Part shown: in pieces, positions 1-11,296 of the stretch
Position numbering within the stretch: the stretch's first letter is position 1
How the letters are laid out: each line of letters opens with the position of its first letter
Source of the DNA: Sclerotiophoma versabilis
Taxonomy: Eukaryota; Ascomycota; Dothideomycetes; Pleosporales; Didymellaceae
Direction of reading: 5' to 3'
DNA length: 64,000 bases
Assembly: GCA_012274445.1 (NCBI GenBank)
Contig: JAAROD010000004.1
Location: 124,001 to 188,000 of the forward strand
Position numbers and translations under genes: made by a program
The notes under the pieces: model-generated
Told to the model about the DNA's origin: nothing
The model's input: only the letters and a program-made list of their open reading frames with translations
Databases searched by the model: none

Positions 1-388
1 TCATGGCAATGAGCTCGTCCCTGTTCTGTGCCCATACGTCTCTTACAGCAATGCCCTTCTCGTTAACGCCTCCATTGGTAAGAGGCGCAGGGAAGCCTTC
101 GTAATCGGAGTACTCCATGGAAAGATAGCGAAATGTGTGGGCGGCTTGTGAGATGTTCAGCCGTCGGCCAGGCATGGAAGCAGCTTCGGTCACACCAACT
201 TCGACAGTCGCATTGGGGGGATAGTCTTTCGCAGAAAATATCTCAAGCCAATGTGAAGACACCTCCTCGCCTGTACCACCGACCATAACAGTACCATCTT
301 CAGTCAATGCTTTGCCGACATAGAAAGCATAGCTGGCGATGGTCACATCTACCAAAATCGCCAACGATGTTAGAGATCGAAACAACAT
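1..388 (-). CDS. Secreted C69-family dipeptidase, N-terminal part (truncated by window edge)
   Basis: Read on the minus strand from an ATG at 388, an open frame runs off the left end (129 codons visible). It starts with a short hydrophobic leader (MLFRSLTSLAILVDVTIA). Next comes SYAFYVGKALTEDG, which lines up with the start of mature family C69 dipeptidases (PepD type; the bacterial mature start is CTTILVGK). The later blocks EEVSSHWLEI, EYSDYEGFPAPLTNGG, KGIAVRDVWAQNRDEL also fit C69. These enzymes are N-terminal-nucleophile hydrolases that remove a propeptide to expose Cys and then cleave dipeptides. The residue aligned with that Cys is Ser19 (AGC at 334-332). The leader suggests secretion or an endomembrane location. 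The catalytic core and C-terminus lie outside the window. The family call is from recognition of these blocks, not from a search. Confidence 0.72.
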   Translation of the reverse strand, partial: MLFRSLTSLAILVDVTIASYAFYVGKALTEDGTVMVGGTGEEVSSHWLEIFSAKDYPPNATVEVGVTEAASMPGRRLNISQAAHTFRYLSMEYSDYEGFPAPLTNGGVNEKGIAVRDVWAQNRDELIAM

Positions 389-1253
389 CGTGGTGAGCAC
401 CACAAAGATTCTTGATGGCGAGAGAGGAAGGAAAGCAAGAGGAAATTTACGGAATTGCCTTGATTCTGTTACTCCACAACTTACTATCTGCCGAGAGTGG
501 GGTTGCGGCGGTCAACGAGAGCCGCTTGCTTCATGCAGCTACTCACAGTGGTATGCCAAGTCTCCGATGCGGCATATTGTGGGAAATACAGCCGAGTGAA
601 GGTCAGTGTTGTTTTGCTATCGGGATACCCTCTGATACCCTCTGATACCCTCGTTGGTATGATCGTGGCATCGAGACGGATCCTGGTTGTCGGCCACGAA
701 CAGAATCAGTCTGGCGGGAGTGGTGTTGTGCCGAAAGGCTACCTCTTCCGCCGTTCAGGAGCATTACGACATGAGATCGTCGTCTAGTTTGAGATGGCAG
801 AGCGACGGCCTTGAAAACAGCGAAAGAGGCGTGGTGTATCGGAAAGTTGCCGCACCGCGCATGGCAGGTGGGGTAACCTTGAAATCCAGGCGAGCCGCAG
901 TCACGTTGACTCATCTGTGAATCCCACAACACTGCATGAGTAGACTCTCGGTCCATTGCAAGCAGTAATTCGAACACATCAATGCGTTTGCTACTGATGC
1001 CCTTGCACCTTCCAGAAGGGGTTGTGCGCGGCTGGAAAGAATAGATTGAGGACGCGTCCCGGCTGACAACAGAGGATGTTCATCAGGCACCAGCAATTGG
1101 ACTCAATCGGCGATAAGACTGAACATTGCGAGACCTAAGATGATCATTAGACGAGCATAAGTAGTAGAACACGGTGCAAAACTACAGCATCCTCAGTGCG
1201 AACTGATATCCAATTCCTTCTTTCCTCGCGTCTTACCTCCTTCAAAAGACCTT
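389..1253. promoter_or_regulatory. Shared upstream region of the two divergent peptidase genes
   Basis: This 865 bp spacer separates the starts of the C69-type gene (minus) and the S58-type gene (plus), so it must hold both promoters. Several short open frames cross it, but none has a convincing protein character. A 10-bp unit (ataccctctg) is repeated about three times near 622-655. No other motif is clear. Confidence 0.4.
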
Positions 1254-2480
1254 ATGGCTTCCAATGAATCTGCAGCATCAATGTCCCGCCCGCGGCTGCG
1301 GGAATTGCTTCCTAACGTCTATCTCGGACGCTACGAGACTGGTGCGAAGAATAGTCTAACAGATGTCGCTGGTGTATTGGTCTCAACGCAGTCTGTCCAC
1401 GAATCACCCTTGTACCCAGACGCACCGAACGGCTCCATCAACACTGGTGTCACTACCATCCTTCCTCGCAAAGACTGGTTCAACAAAGGCTGTTTTGCTG
1501 GCATATTCCGCTTCAATGGTTCAGGGGAGATGACCGGCTCGCATTGGATCGAAGAGTCAGGACTTTTACATTCACCCATTGTCATCACCGGCAGTTTCGG
1601 TGTCGGTAATGCGTACAACGGCATCTACGAGCATGGGATACGGGAGCATAGCGACCAAGTAGGAAAGGTGGGCTGGTTCCTACTACCAGTCGTTGCAGAA
1701 ACATTCGACGGCTTTCTGCATGATGTGTCCAAGTTTGCAGTAACCTCTCAGCATGTTGTCAAGGGTATCGACGAAGCGAGCAGCGAGCCTGTACAGGAGG
1801 GTAACAGTGGCGGCGGCACGGGAATGATCTGCCATTGGTTTAAAGGTGGGACGGGATCCAGCAGTCGCCTGGTACCAGCAGATCAAGGGAAGACTTACAC
1901 TATTGGCGCTCTCGTCCAGGCCAACTACGGTCAGATGAGAGACCTCAAGATTGCCGGCGCACCAATTGGACGTTTGATATATGAAGAGCAGCAGCGCCTG
2001 GCACAGGAGAACCCGAGTGATCCAGAACTATTGGCTCAGGCATCCATGCTTTTCAAGATCAAGGAAGAGAAGGACAAGCAAGACGGCAGCATCATTATTG
2101 TCCTTGCAACAGATGCGCCACTCCATCCAGCACAGCTTCAACGACTTGCAAAACGTGCCACCGTTGGTCTTGCCCGCGTTGGCGGATGGGCGTCAAACTC
2201 ATCCGGCGATATATTCCTGGCTTTCTCGACTGCAAACCACGTGACTGTTCAGGAGTATACAGCGACAACGCAGAAGGTGGATCCGTGGAAACCGAAAGCA
2301 CATAGTGTGGACATAATCGATGATCAGACAATCAATGCGCTGTTCGAGGCGAGTGCAGATGCTGTGGAGGAGGCGATATTGAATGCGATATTCAAAGCGG
2401 AGAGTATGGAGGGTAACGGAAACAGGATTGACGCACTGAATTTGAATAGAGTAAAGGAGCTGATGAGGAAGTACCTGTAA
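1254..2480 (+). CDS. P1 family (S58, DmpA/BapA-like) aminopeptidase
   Basis: Single-exon gene of 408 residues beginning at an ATG. It belongs to the DmpA/BapA family (MEROPS S58): self-processing aminopeptidases that cut themselves in two and use the new N-terminal Ser as nucleophile. Visible family blocks are the N-terminal TDVAGVLVST, the Gly-rich NTGVTTILPR, SFGVGNAYNG, VQEGNSGGGTGM, IGALVQANYGQM, and the processing site DGSIIIVLATDAPL. There the expected scissile bond is Gly278-Ser279, with Ser279 as nucleophile. No signal peptide is apparent, so it is probably cytosolic. Length matches the family (about 350-400). It stands divergently from the C69-type gene, so two self-activating peptidases share one spacer. 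Substrate (D- or beta-amino acid peptides) cannot be read from sequence. Confidence 0.9.
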   Translation: MASNESAASMSRPRLRELLPNVYLGRYETGAKNSLTDVAGVLVSTQSVHESPLYPDAPNGSINTGVTTILPRKDWFNKGCFAGIFRFNGSGEMTGSHWIEESGLLHSPIVITGSFGVGNAYNGIYEHGIREHSDQVGKVGWFLLPVVAETFDGFLHDVSKFAVTSQHVVKGIDEASSEPVQEGNSGGGTGMICHWFKGGTGSSSRLVPADQGKTYTIGALVQANYGQMRDLKIAGAPIGRLIYEEQQRLAQENPSDPELLAQASMLFKIKEEKDKQDGSIIIVLATDAPLHPAQLQRLAKRATVGLARVGGWASNSSGDIFLAFSTANHVTVQEYTATTQKVDPWKPKAHSVDIIDDQTINALFEASADAVEEAILNAIFKAESMEGNGNRIDALNLNRVKELMRKYL

Positions 2481-4313
2481 CTCTCAACTAGATCGTAGCC
2501 GTCAGCAAAGCTCATCAATATTCCACTCCCCTTGTAATGGCTGTGCTGTCGACCCTGGTGTGGACTGCGTGGCCACGGTATGTCACAGCTACCCTAGTTC
2601 ATCCGCCAATCATGTAGTATCTGTCAGGGCTGATCGGAGAGCGGGTACTGTATCACGTAGGCGTGGAATGGGTTTACGGTAGGGGCAAGATCCGAGGAGA
2701 TCGTGGAGTGCATACCGATCGATCAGATGGAAGATGTCCGATTGCTCACGGGCCACCAGTCCAAATAAGCATGTCAACGAAACATCTCTGCATCGTTTGC
2801 ACTTGCATCTTATTTATCTACTCCCCCACATGGTATAGATCCGTCGTACACACCATCGTCCCAAGATGGAAGCTGATGAACTCAGAGTGCGCGTCAAGGC
2901 CACAATGATAAAGCGGTGTGCTATCATCGGACTCTGTACTTCAGCTCATACGCACTTCTCAAAGGAGGTAGAGTGACACGGATGTCGCTTCCTTGCGCCG
3001 GGCAAATCCAAGCTAGCAGGTTAGAACATAGTAGTAATTCACCTTGAATTGTCATGGATACGGATGAGGCTGAGCATCATGTCGTGGTCAAAAGCAGGGT
3101 CTCGGATGCGCCGTCTCCGCGGAGGTGGATGCCGACGATGTGCGAACGAGTCTCGTGTCAGAGAGACAGTGGATCTAGACCTTTGGGCAGCCGTGACTTA
3201 TGGAAGAGGCGAAGGCCTAGACTCCTGTGCCTGCGTGAGTAAGCGCATGGCATTTTAGAATGCGACTTTGTCGAAACAGAATGCAACATGGAAGAAGGTG
3301 ATCGGATGCGCAAAAGAGTATGTGTATACAGGACGTGTGGATAAGATGATGCTCGCCCAGGATGGCTAAGTATCGAACGGAGCGAAACACGAAGAAGTAA
3401 GGGTCCAAGGAGGATGTGCAGATGGCATCTGTACGGGCACGGTGTGTGGCAAGCTTAGCCTAGCGAACAAAAAGGCATCGAGATCCGGGACAAGGTCAAC
3501 GAATGGAGTGCCTTCAGAGCAAGCACGCCAGTCCAGACCGTTGTCCCAGAGTTCGCGATCCTCGCCACGTACTCGATCTGGCACGACTTTATAGTCCCAT
3601 CAATGCGGTTGACCTGCAGATGACCGTTTTGTAATTCTCTCACACCCCGCTATGCAACCTAGACTGGCGGCCGAACGCTTCCAGGGAGCAACAATCGCGA
3701 GCCACATACCACAGGTGGAACCCTGACATGATCACGAATCGACAGGATTACTTGATGGTATTTGTATGTGTACCTCAGAGCTGGCGGACAGGTGGTTCTG
3801 TCCAACAGGTGTCTTTACCTATGGTATTTGAAAATGGTACCTGATCGATATTCGGTGGATTGGGCCGAGACTGCTCTCTAGACACGCACCGGTGCTTTCT
3901 CTGACAGTCTGGAGCCAGCCATCCCGGCGAACCTACCCCAAAAAGCTACTGGTGGTACAAGTCTGGCCAGCGCGAAACAATGAATTGCAAGCTCCTAGCA
4001 TGGCAAAGCCCAAAATGCGTGCGCAATTGGCGTCGCAGTGCGTAGAGATTTGAGGTCTCCGCGCCGGCACTCGGCATCTACGCTAGCGTGACAATGGTCT
4101 GTTCGCTGCCCCCGGGAAAGCCACCAAGATGGAGCACCTTGGAAGGCTGCGCAGGCTGAATGGAGTCTCGACTGCACATCATGCATCCTTCAGCTTCTTC
4201 CGCTCGCAAAGACCCTGGACCGGAATTTACCAGACCTGAGGAACAGTTCGCATTCTTCAAAACTGCAGATTCGCCCTCTGCACATCCAGAAGACGACACC
4301 CACGTCATTTTGC
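2481..4313. other. Gene-free spacer
   Basis: About 1.8 kb between the S58 gene and the SAM/HMG gene. Open frames are short, mutually overlapping and begin without context. I see no RNA gene or repeat beyond two copies of atggtatttg near 3754 and 3822. The right-hand end presumably holds the promoter of the next gene. Confidence 0.4.
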
Positions 4314-6898
4314 GTGACAACGCCGATCCCTCCGCCTTTCACTCCAACTACCACCGCTATGCCTGAGTTGAGTGAGGTTCTCGAGCGCATTGGCCTCTCG
4401 ACATATCTGCCGATACTCTCTGAGAACGGCTTTCGCAACTGGGAAACTGTAGTCGACATCACCGAAGAGGACCTTACCACACTGAATTTCAAGCTCGGGC
4501 ACCGTCGAGCTTTGCAGAGGGAGATTGCTACCTGGCGTGGAATACCACAAACAGAATCACTAGATCTCGACGCTACTTCGCCTGAACCTACTTCGCTCTC
4601 AACATCTGCTCTAGAGACATTGGCACGACAACAAACCACACTACCACCGAAAGAGAAGAGGAGATACAGACGCCACCCCAGGGCAGATCCTCACGCGCCA
4701 AAGAAACCTAAGACAGCTTGTATGTGCCGCAACCCACCAGTACCCTACAAAAACCTAACAATCTCTAGACGTCAATTTTGCTGACCAGCTGCGTACCGAC
4801 CCCCAAATCAGCCAACTCTCTTTCGTGCACATTGCTAGAGAGGTTGGCCGAAGATGGCAAGAGCTCCCGCCAGAGCAGAAGCGGGTTTGGGAGAGCAATG
4901 CTGCGCGAGCCATGCAGGAATATGAATCTCAGATGGACGAGTACAAGAAGACCGATGAATGGCGGAAGTATCAAGTATATCTGAACGACTTCAGAGCACA
5001 GCAGTCACAGGCTTCGACCCAAAAACGGAACATCGGTGGTCGCAGTCTATCTCACAGCACTAGGGATCATTCACGGGCAAGCCCTGAAACACCAGAGAGC
5101 CCCGAGTCCTCGATACCTTCGTCTGTATCGTCGTCCGGGACGGATGCCGAAGTGTGCCATAATGCTCTAACCCTAGCATTCAGCGAGCTGACATCACTGA
5201 GGGGAGAAATCCTTTCTCAACCTCTACAGCTGTACGACGAAAAACATCTGCCATCCGAAGAACTAACAAGGCGATCCACGTATGCCTTTATTCGAGGAAC
5301 AGGATCGTTGGTGTTTATGTGGAGCTACGAGCAGGCGAACGATATCCTCGATCGCGTGTACAGACCAAAAGGCAAGATCAATCCTATGGATCTGGCAGAA
5401 TGCTTCACTATCGCTGCCATGGGTGCTCACTACGATATGGAGTGTTTTCCAGATCGCATCAGAAAAGTTCTTTACGCGTCTGGCACTCTCCACTTCCATG
5501 AGAAGACTGCGAGAACCGACTACTTTCGCACGATGCGTTTACTTTTATCCATGTCGTTCTACGCTCTTCTCGAAAAGCACATGAGCGCAAGGTACCTGAT
5601 TGGTATGTACTACATCACTCTGGTTGAATCAACACACTAAGTGCCCTACAGCTGCCGGCTTGCAAATCGCACGCTGGAAGTATCCAACTCTGCATCGCGC
5701 AAGCGCAGGCGCCGTAGACGAGACTTGGCGTAAGATCTACCGAAGTTTGATTTTCATGGACAGCTGGCTCTCGTACACACTGGGCTACACCTCAGAAGCC
5801 ACTCCGCAAGACGTTTCGGTACGCCTGAGCCCCAACAACGACTCTAGCACATCTAACCAGAAAACAGATCGCTTGCGTTCCTGGGCGCTTGGCTTCAGAC
5901 ACGATTGACGATCTCATTCACACGCAGACTAGCAAGATTGGGTTGGTCGCAGCCGAGATTGCAAAAACCTTAGCTGCTCCTGAGCTTGCTACTCGTGAGA
6001 ACGTGGATATGCTCACGCAGAAACTGGAGACCTGGCGCACTGAAGTGCCGTTACCCCTACAACTTCCAACGCTCACTTCGGAGGCGCCGTCTGACCTATC
6101 GCTGTATCAAAGACGAGCAATTCTCATGGTTCATGTAAGCATGCGAAGCTACAGTTCGTTCGTTGCCACCAGCTGACAGTGCTGCTAGATCATGTACTTG
6201 GGTGCCGTTATTCTAATTTATCGCCAATCGCTGGTAGCGACCGCAGAAGGCCAGCTTACAGACGGTGCTGCGAACAGCCTTTCTTTTTCTGGCCACGATG
6301 CTCGTCGTTTCCGGAATGAATGTGCCATAGCGGGCCAAACCATTGCTCGCATCCTGCGGCTAATATCTTTTGACGGCACGCTGACCAGACGTTGCTGGCT
6401 AATCATGTAAGTCCCTGATTGTCAGACCTCAACAGTGCAATGTACTGACATAGACACTACAGCTACTGGGCGTTCACAGCTTCGATCGTTCTCCTCCATA
6501 GCTGCTCGACTAAACTCCTTGATGGCCAGGCAGAAGGTGTCGAGACGGACCTTGGGTTTGCTAAAGAGTGCATGGACATGCTCGAGCCTTGTCGCAACGT
6601 CGAGCCCATCGCAGCCAGATACCTCGACACACTATGGCCGTTGTATGACTCCCTCCGCGACGTGCATCAACGCATGGTCGGTCGCGCAAAGACCAGCATC
6701 TTTTCCCTTTTGCAAGCGGATCCCAGCAGAATGAGCCCTCTACTTGCTGTTTCGAAACACGAGATGGGACCTATCTCTGAGAAGCTCTCTTTGTTGCTCA
6801 CTGATCCCTTTGGCCGTAAGCAAAACTTTACAGCCGACGGTAGCATGAGGCGCTTGCTTAACGCTGATGGTTCCTGTTCCGTCTTTTGGTGGAAATGA
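4314..6898 (+). CDS. SAM-domain / HMG-box protein with fungal transcription-factor region
   Basis: Six exons: 4314-4719, 4769-5602, 5652-5818, 5868-6134, 6189-6406, 6463-6898. The introns are 49, 49, 49, 54 and 56 bp and all join in phase, giving 775 residues (760 if translation starts at the in-frame ATG at 4359). After the 4359 Met come a SAM-like segment (LSEVLERIGLSTYLPILSEN, then ITEEDLTTLNFKLGHRRALQ) and a basic stretch. A complete HMG box (KKPKTAYVNFADQLR, then FVHIAREVGRRWQELPPEQK) is assembled only after splicing at 4720-4768. Last is a long helical region like the fungal-specific transcription factor domain (ILMVHIMYLGAVILIYRQSL, WAFTASIVLLHSC). No Zn2Cys6 cluster is present. Probable role: nuclear DNA-binding regulator. 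SAM+HMG proteins occur in filamentous ascomycetes, some tied to sexual development, but the target genes here are unknown. Confidence 0.85.
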
Positions 6899-8443
6899 AG
6901 AAACCGGAGAGTTTGTCACTTATTCAGCCACAATTTCGGCTGAATCGCAGTTTTAGAGATACCCAGTGATGTAATGAACCATGTTTCCTGCAGCGATGTC
7001 AGTAGATGAGTTTGCTTTGTAACAAGAACCTGCATCATGCTTCTTGCCAATTATTCACCCAACAGTGAAACCGTGCCATTGAGACAGTGATCCGCGGTGT
7101 TGCTATCCATAGCAAATTCTAATCGACCGGACGATGGTCCGACGCACGCTATACGACCTGTGGCTTGTTAGTGTTGCGGTTAAGTCAGTACCTGACTAGA
7201 GATCAGTCTGATCAGCCGTGTTCCAGACATAGCTGGGTTTTCGACAGAGACACCGAGCAACACGAACACCCGACAGCGCAACGTAAAGGATGAGAAAGCG
7301 AGTAGCAACGTGAAGCAGCAATACGAGGATCAGCAGTAACAAGGTTTCCGTCACTGTGGGTAGAGAGCCGCAGAAACAAGCCACCAGTTTGCCTTGCAGA
7401 TCACGGGCGCTCCCGTAGCGCACTCGCACGCTATTTTTGCTCGAGCTAGATCTGGCGTCGAAATTTTGGGCAGAACCTTAGTTTTGGCAGAAGCTACAGA
7501 CTGTTGACATGTGGACTGAGATGCGTCGTTCCATTCGCTGCGTCTCAGGCCAGTTGCAACGCGTCGAGGGCACGTTGCCAGATCCCATGATGCCGTGTCA
7601 GCCTCACTTGCTGCAGTCGATCGACGGTGGGCAGACGTGGTGTTCGAGCGAGGAGGTGCATACATGATACCTTGCCATCAGGGATATGAGCAGCAAATGG
7701 CGTCATATTTGGCGTAGCCTCAATACCTAGCCCGGGCGCCAACCGCGATTGCAATGAGCCTAATCTTGCCCAAGCCGCGCAAGCTACGACTATCGTTATC
7801 GAAACGTGTTTCAGCTTCCAGCAACATCCCAAGCGAATACCATCTTCTGGAGACCGTGAAGTTGAACTGTGGTCCATCGCAGCGGTATTGCGTGGTTGTA
7901 CCCAATTGTGCTGTCTATCTGCAGACATAGCGCCCCAAAGTATGCACATGGCCATGGCAGTTCCCTTGCACAATCACACCTTCCCCAAGCGCCAACACAC
8001 CAACAACACAGACTGCAGTTGGCGTGGCCGTTCAGCCGCAGACGAGCTCACCGTCGCGTCGTAAAGCACGTTTCTGATAGCGTGGGACGCTTGATGCGCG
8101 CAGTGGCGCATTTGCCGAGTGGTCGGAGAGTTTGGTGTGGTCGGCGTGCGCGCTTTTGGGAAAGGGGAAGGGTCTCGATCGAGAAGCCTCTTGCGGGTCA
8201 AGGAAAGTGTGCTGCGGTGTGGGTCCAGCGTCCGTGGAAAGCAGCGTCATTTCGTTGAAATAAGGAAAGGGTTCCCTCCAACTGCGTGCTCATTGACGTC
8301 TGTCGTTTCCTTACTTTCTCTCCCTATCCTTCACTTTGGCCTCCGAAACGCGTGTTGCTTGTGAACAGCGACGACACAGATACGGAGCCGGAGCTTATCG
8401 ATGCGCACGCAGGGATACCAGCCAATCACAATCACAGAACACG
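6899..8443. other. Gene-free spacer
   Basis: About 1.5 kb without a convincing gene. Open frames of up to about 140 codons occur on both strands (for example 7545-7973 minus) but are rich in Arg, Cys, His and Ala with no domain character, and they overlap each other. The last few hundred bases presumably carry the promoter of the next gene. Confidence 0.4.
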
Positions 8444-9540
8444 ATGTTGGACCAGGAGAATGAGGAGCTTAGCCCGTTTGTGATTCCACAGGAGGACGTC
8501 GAAGTACTCAATGCTTCTGAGGGCTTTCGCATGCTGAGGAACTACCTCGCAAAGGACACAAGGTATGTTCTCATGTTGCAAGATGGTCGAGCCTCGATCG
8601 CTTCTCTACTGTAGTTGGGCAGCAACAAGACTCACTAACCCCCCACCAGCTTCTGTGCACAGCACAACGAATGCGACTCACAAACCAAAGAGGCGTGGAT
8701 TCTGCAGCGTGACCTGCTGCATGCGCTGGTGACGCCGGTGCTTGAGCTGTTCAAGCGAGCTTCGGCACTTGCTGAGGCTGCGTTGTGTACCCACAAAAGT
8801 GAAGATCTGGAGTTAGCGTTTGCTGGGGAGGCGCGTGGAGCATTTCTCTGCCTGCAATGCTTCGTCGATGAAGAGGAGGACTGGTGCAGGACACGAGGGT
8901 GTCCAGGTATGTGATTGCCCCGTGAGACAATGCATGCATCGTATTGACGTTCATAGCTTGCATCACGTCTGCAACCCTCAGCACAGAATCCCACCTGCGC
9001 CTCACAATCGCTGCATCGCTTCTCTCCACATCACCTGTCGCATCATCGGCCAGCTCACCATCAACCTCAGAAAAGCCATCGACATCTCGGGCTCTCCCTC
9101 CACTGCCTCACATCCTGCCTGCCCTCCGCGAGGCCCTCTCCTCGGACCCTTTCTGGGGCCCTGACCAATGGCCGTACCTCCTATCACGTGCCACTCAACT
9201 ATCCGCCGGCATTCAGGCCCTGATTGCCGAATGTGTAAACCTCGAGTCCCTCGTCTCATCACCGGTTGCTGAACGCACCGCCTTCATTGGAGGCAAGCGC
9301 AGTTTCACAACACCTGGACTGCAACACCTGACCGCGCAGAGTGGCGACAAAGGCGTGAAACTCAGAAAGAGCAAGCTTGCCAAGAGACAGTTGAGGCTGG
9401 AGAGGGAAGAGATTGACCTCATGAGGCGGATAGCGATGCAGTGCTGGGCCAAGGCGAAGCTACCGAAGGGTGTTAGGGGTGAGATGCTGGGACAGAGTGG
9501 GCAGGATAGCCGGCGGAGGAGGAGTCTGACGTGTCCGTAA
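8444..9540 (+). CDS. Unrecognised protein with paired cysteines
   Basis: Three exons: 8444-8562, 8650-8906, 8957-9540. The introns are 87 and 50 bp with GTATGT donors, in phase, giving 319 residues. I do not recognise the family. The N-terminal third is helical and has Cys in CAQHNEC and then CLQC ... CRTRGCPACI. That spacing (C-x2-C, C-x4-C-x2-C) could bind a metal. The last pair is formed only across the 8907-8956 splice. A Ser/Pro-rich linker follows, then a leucine-rich segment (LPHILPALREALSSDPFW) and a basic C-terminus (KLRKSKLAKRQLRLEREE) that could be a nuclear or nucleic-acid-contacting helix. No signal peptide or membrane segment. The exon structure is well supported; function is unknown. 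Confidence 0.7.
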
Positions 9541-10153
9541 ACACAGGACATGGGTAAGGGGGTTGGAGTACATACGGATATGGCGTTTTGGCTTGGGCTG
9601 CATGAGATACCACAGCATTGCTTGCTTTGGAGGATACATTTGGTACTCCTTTCTTGGTTCGATTGGAACCTACTTCACATTCTGCTCAGTGCTATCACTG
9701 TCTACATATGGAGCGTTTTCGCAATTAGCCTTTGCATATTAGCCTTTCAATGGATGTTTCCTTGTTTTCTTGATTCGACTCGGCCCAAGAGGTGAATGTG
9801 TGACTGCCTTCTCTGGGTCTCCCCCGACACTCGTCCTATCCCTCTCCCTTCCCTTTGTACTGATTTACACCGAATCTTGGTAACGTTTCACGTTCGTCGT
9901 GGATTGAGGATCACCGGCACCGATCACGTGTGGCCAGACTTTACCGCCATACTCTGTACCCCGACTCGTACGGTGGTCTTTGCAAAGACCTCCCACAGCG
10001 CTCTTCTTGAATGACCGTCTAGGTTATGTCGGCGGACATGTTGCTAACGTCTGAACGCATTGTTGTGTTATGGCAATTCGACGTGTGGATGGGTATCATT
10101 GAATCCTAAAGCATATGTGCGCCTGGTTGCACAGTGGGCATGTACAGCAGGCA
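9541..10153. other. Convergent 3' spacer
   Basis: About 610 bp between the stop of the unknown gene (plus) and the stop of the SPF27 gene (minus). It should hold both 3' untranslated regions. No open frame or structural motif stands out. Confidence 0.4.
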
Positions 10154-10924
10154 CTACACTGCACCGGCTCGTCGTCGGTCGAGGATTTGCTGCTTGAGCG
10201 CTTCGGCGGCTACCTCGGTCTCCAGCACCCTGCCTACGCCCTTCTTCCATGTCTCTTCCAACGTCTTGATCTCGCCGTGCACGCTCTCTTGCTGCGTCCG
10301 CCGCAGCGTCTCCACCTCTTCGTGCTGTTTCCTCACGTCGGCCAGCTCCGTCTCTATGGCCTTCAGGATGTCCTCTAGCTGCGCGTTGCCGACCAGCCAG
10401 GCGTTCTTGCCAAACTTCTCCAGCAGCCCCAGCTGGGTCAGCCGCGCTTGCACGTACTCTGAACTTGTGTAGGCTTGCTTCAGCGCCTTGTTCCACTTCT
10501 CCAACAAGTCCGGCCTGTCCTCGTCGCTGGTGGGGGTTGTGTTCTCGGGCGCGTCGAGGTCCTCGTAGCGCTTCAGGTCGATGCCGGAGAGTTTCGAGGC
10601 CGGATTCCCGTCCAGGCGGGCGTGCTCGCGCTCGATGAAGTCGGAGAAGCGCGGTGTGTAGGCCGCGGCAGGGATGAGGGCGGGGTGCAGGTGTGTGGTG
10701 TCGACGCCGGCGCTCCTGATGTCGGCGGCGATGGCTGCGCGGGCAGCTGCCAGACCGGCTTCGTCGACCTGGGCGTCAACGTCTGCGGCGGATTAGCGTG
10801 TGAGGGAGGAATTATTGCCCACGCGACGGGTTTGCGCCGGCGCGTTGGAAGCGAGCAGAAACGGAGGGGCAGGTGCTATCGACGTACATGGAAGAGAGTC
10901 GTAGGATGCGTTTATCAGCGGCAT
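10154..10924 (-). CDS. Pre-mRNA-splicing factor SPF27 (BCAS2/Cwf7 family)
   Basis: Two exons on the minus strand: 10924-10888 (37 bp) and 10782-10154. They are separated by a 105 bp intron (donor GTACGT, branch GCTAAT, acceptor CGCAG). The product is 221 residues, the usual size of the family. The N-terminus MPLINASYDSLPYVD, created across the splice, matches the BCAS2/SPF27 signature (SLPYID). It is followed by the AAR..I..EI-like helix and a C-terminal coiled coil (residues about 130-215, rich in Glu, Lys, Leu). SPF27 is a core subunit of the Prp19/NTC complex, which activates the spliceosome in the nucleus. The start is divergent from the ceramidase gene with 372 bp between the two ATGs. 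Confidence 0.88.
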
Positions 10925-11296
10925 GGTTGTGTGTGGGAGGTGCAGTGCAGAGCAGAGCTGGATATTGAAAGACGCAGCAGTGCAGTCCTTCGATCCACTA
11001 GCGCCCGTCTGACCCCCGGCTACTCGAGCAGCATGCCCGAAACGAGCAGGACGTCATGCATGCACCCCGCGCGACAGAGCCCCCCAGAGCGCACCGCGAC
11101 ATCACGTCCCCATGGCGCTGAGGCAGGTGCCTGTGTTTGCAGCCCAGATGGCACCTTCCCCGCGTCCGTGTCTGCCATGTGAAGCCCTGCAGCGCCGCCG
11201 TGCTTCCTGACGTATATATCACCTAGGCCTCGCCGCTACCACAATGCACGCCGACCCGTTGCCGCACACTTCCGTCCTCGACTACCATCCATGTGA
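10925..11296. promoter_or_regulatory. Bidirectional promoter region, SPF27 / ceramidase
   Basis: This 372 bp gap lies between two outward-facing start codons. A TATA-like stretch (cgtatatatcacc) sits near 11211-11223, about 80 bp before the ceramidase ATG. No other element is assigned. Confidence 0.4.

Noticed and set aside
3754..3832. Two atggtatttg copies that might be target-site duplications
   Set aside because: Only about 70 bp apart, imperfect beyond 10 bp and with no terminal inverted repeats, so no mobile element is supported.
7545..7973. 142-codon minus-strand frame in the spacer
   Set aside because: The composition is chance-like, it overlaps other equally long frames and contains no domain or splice support.
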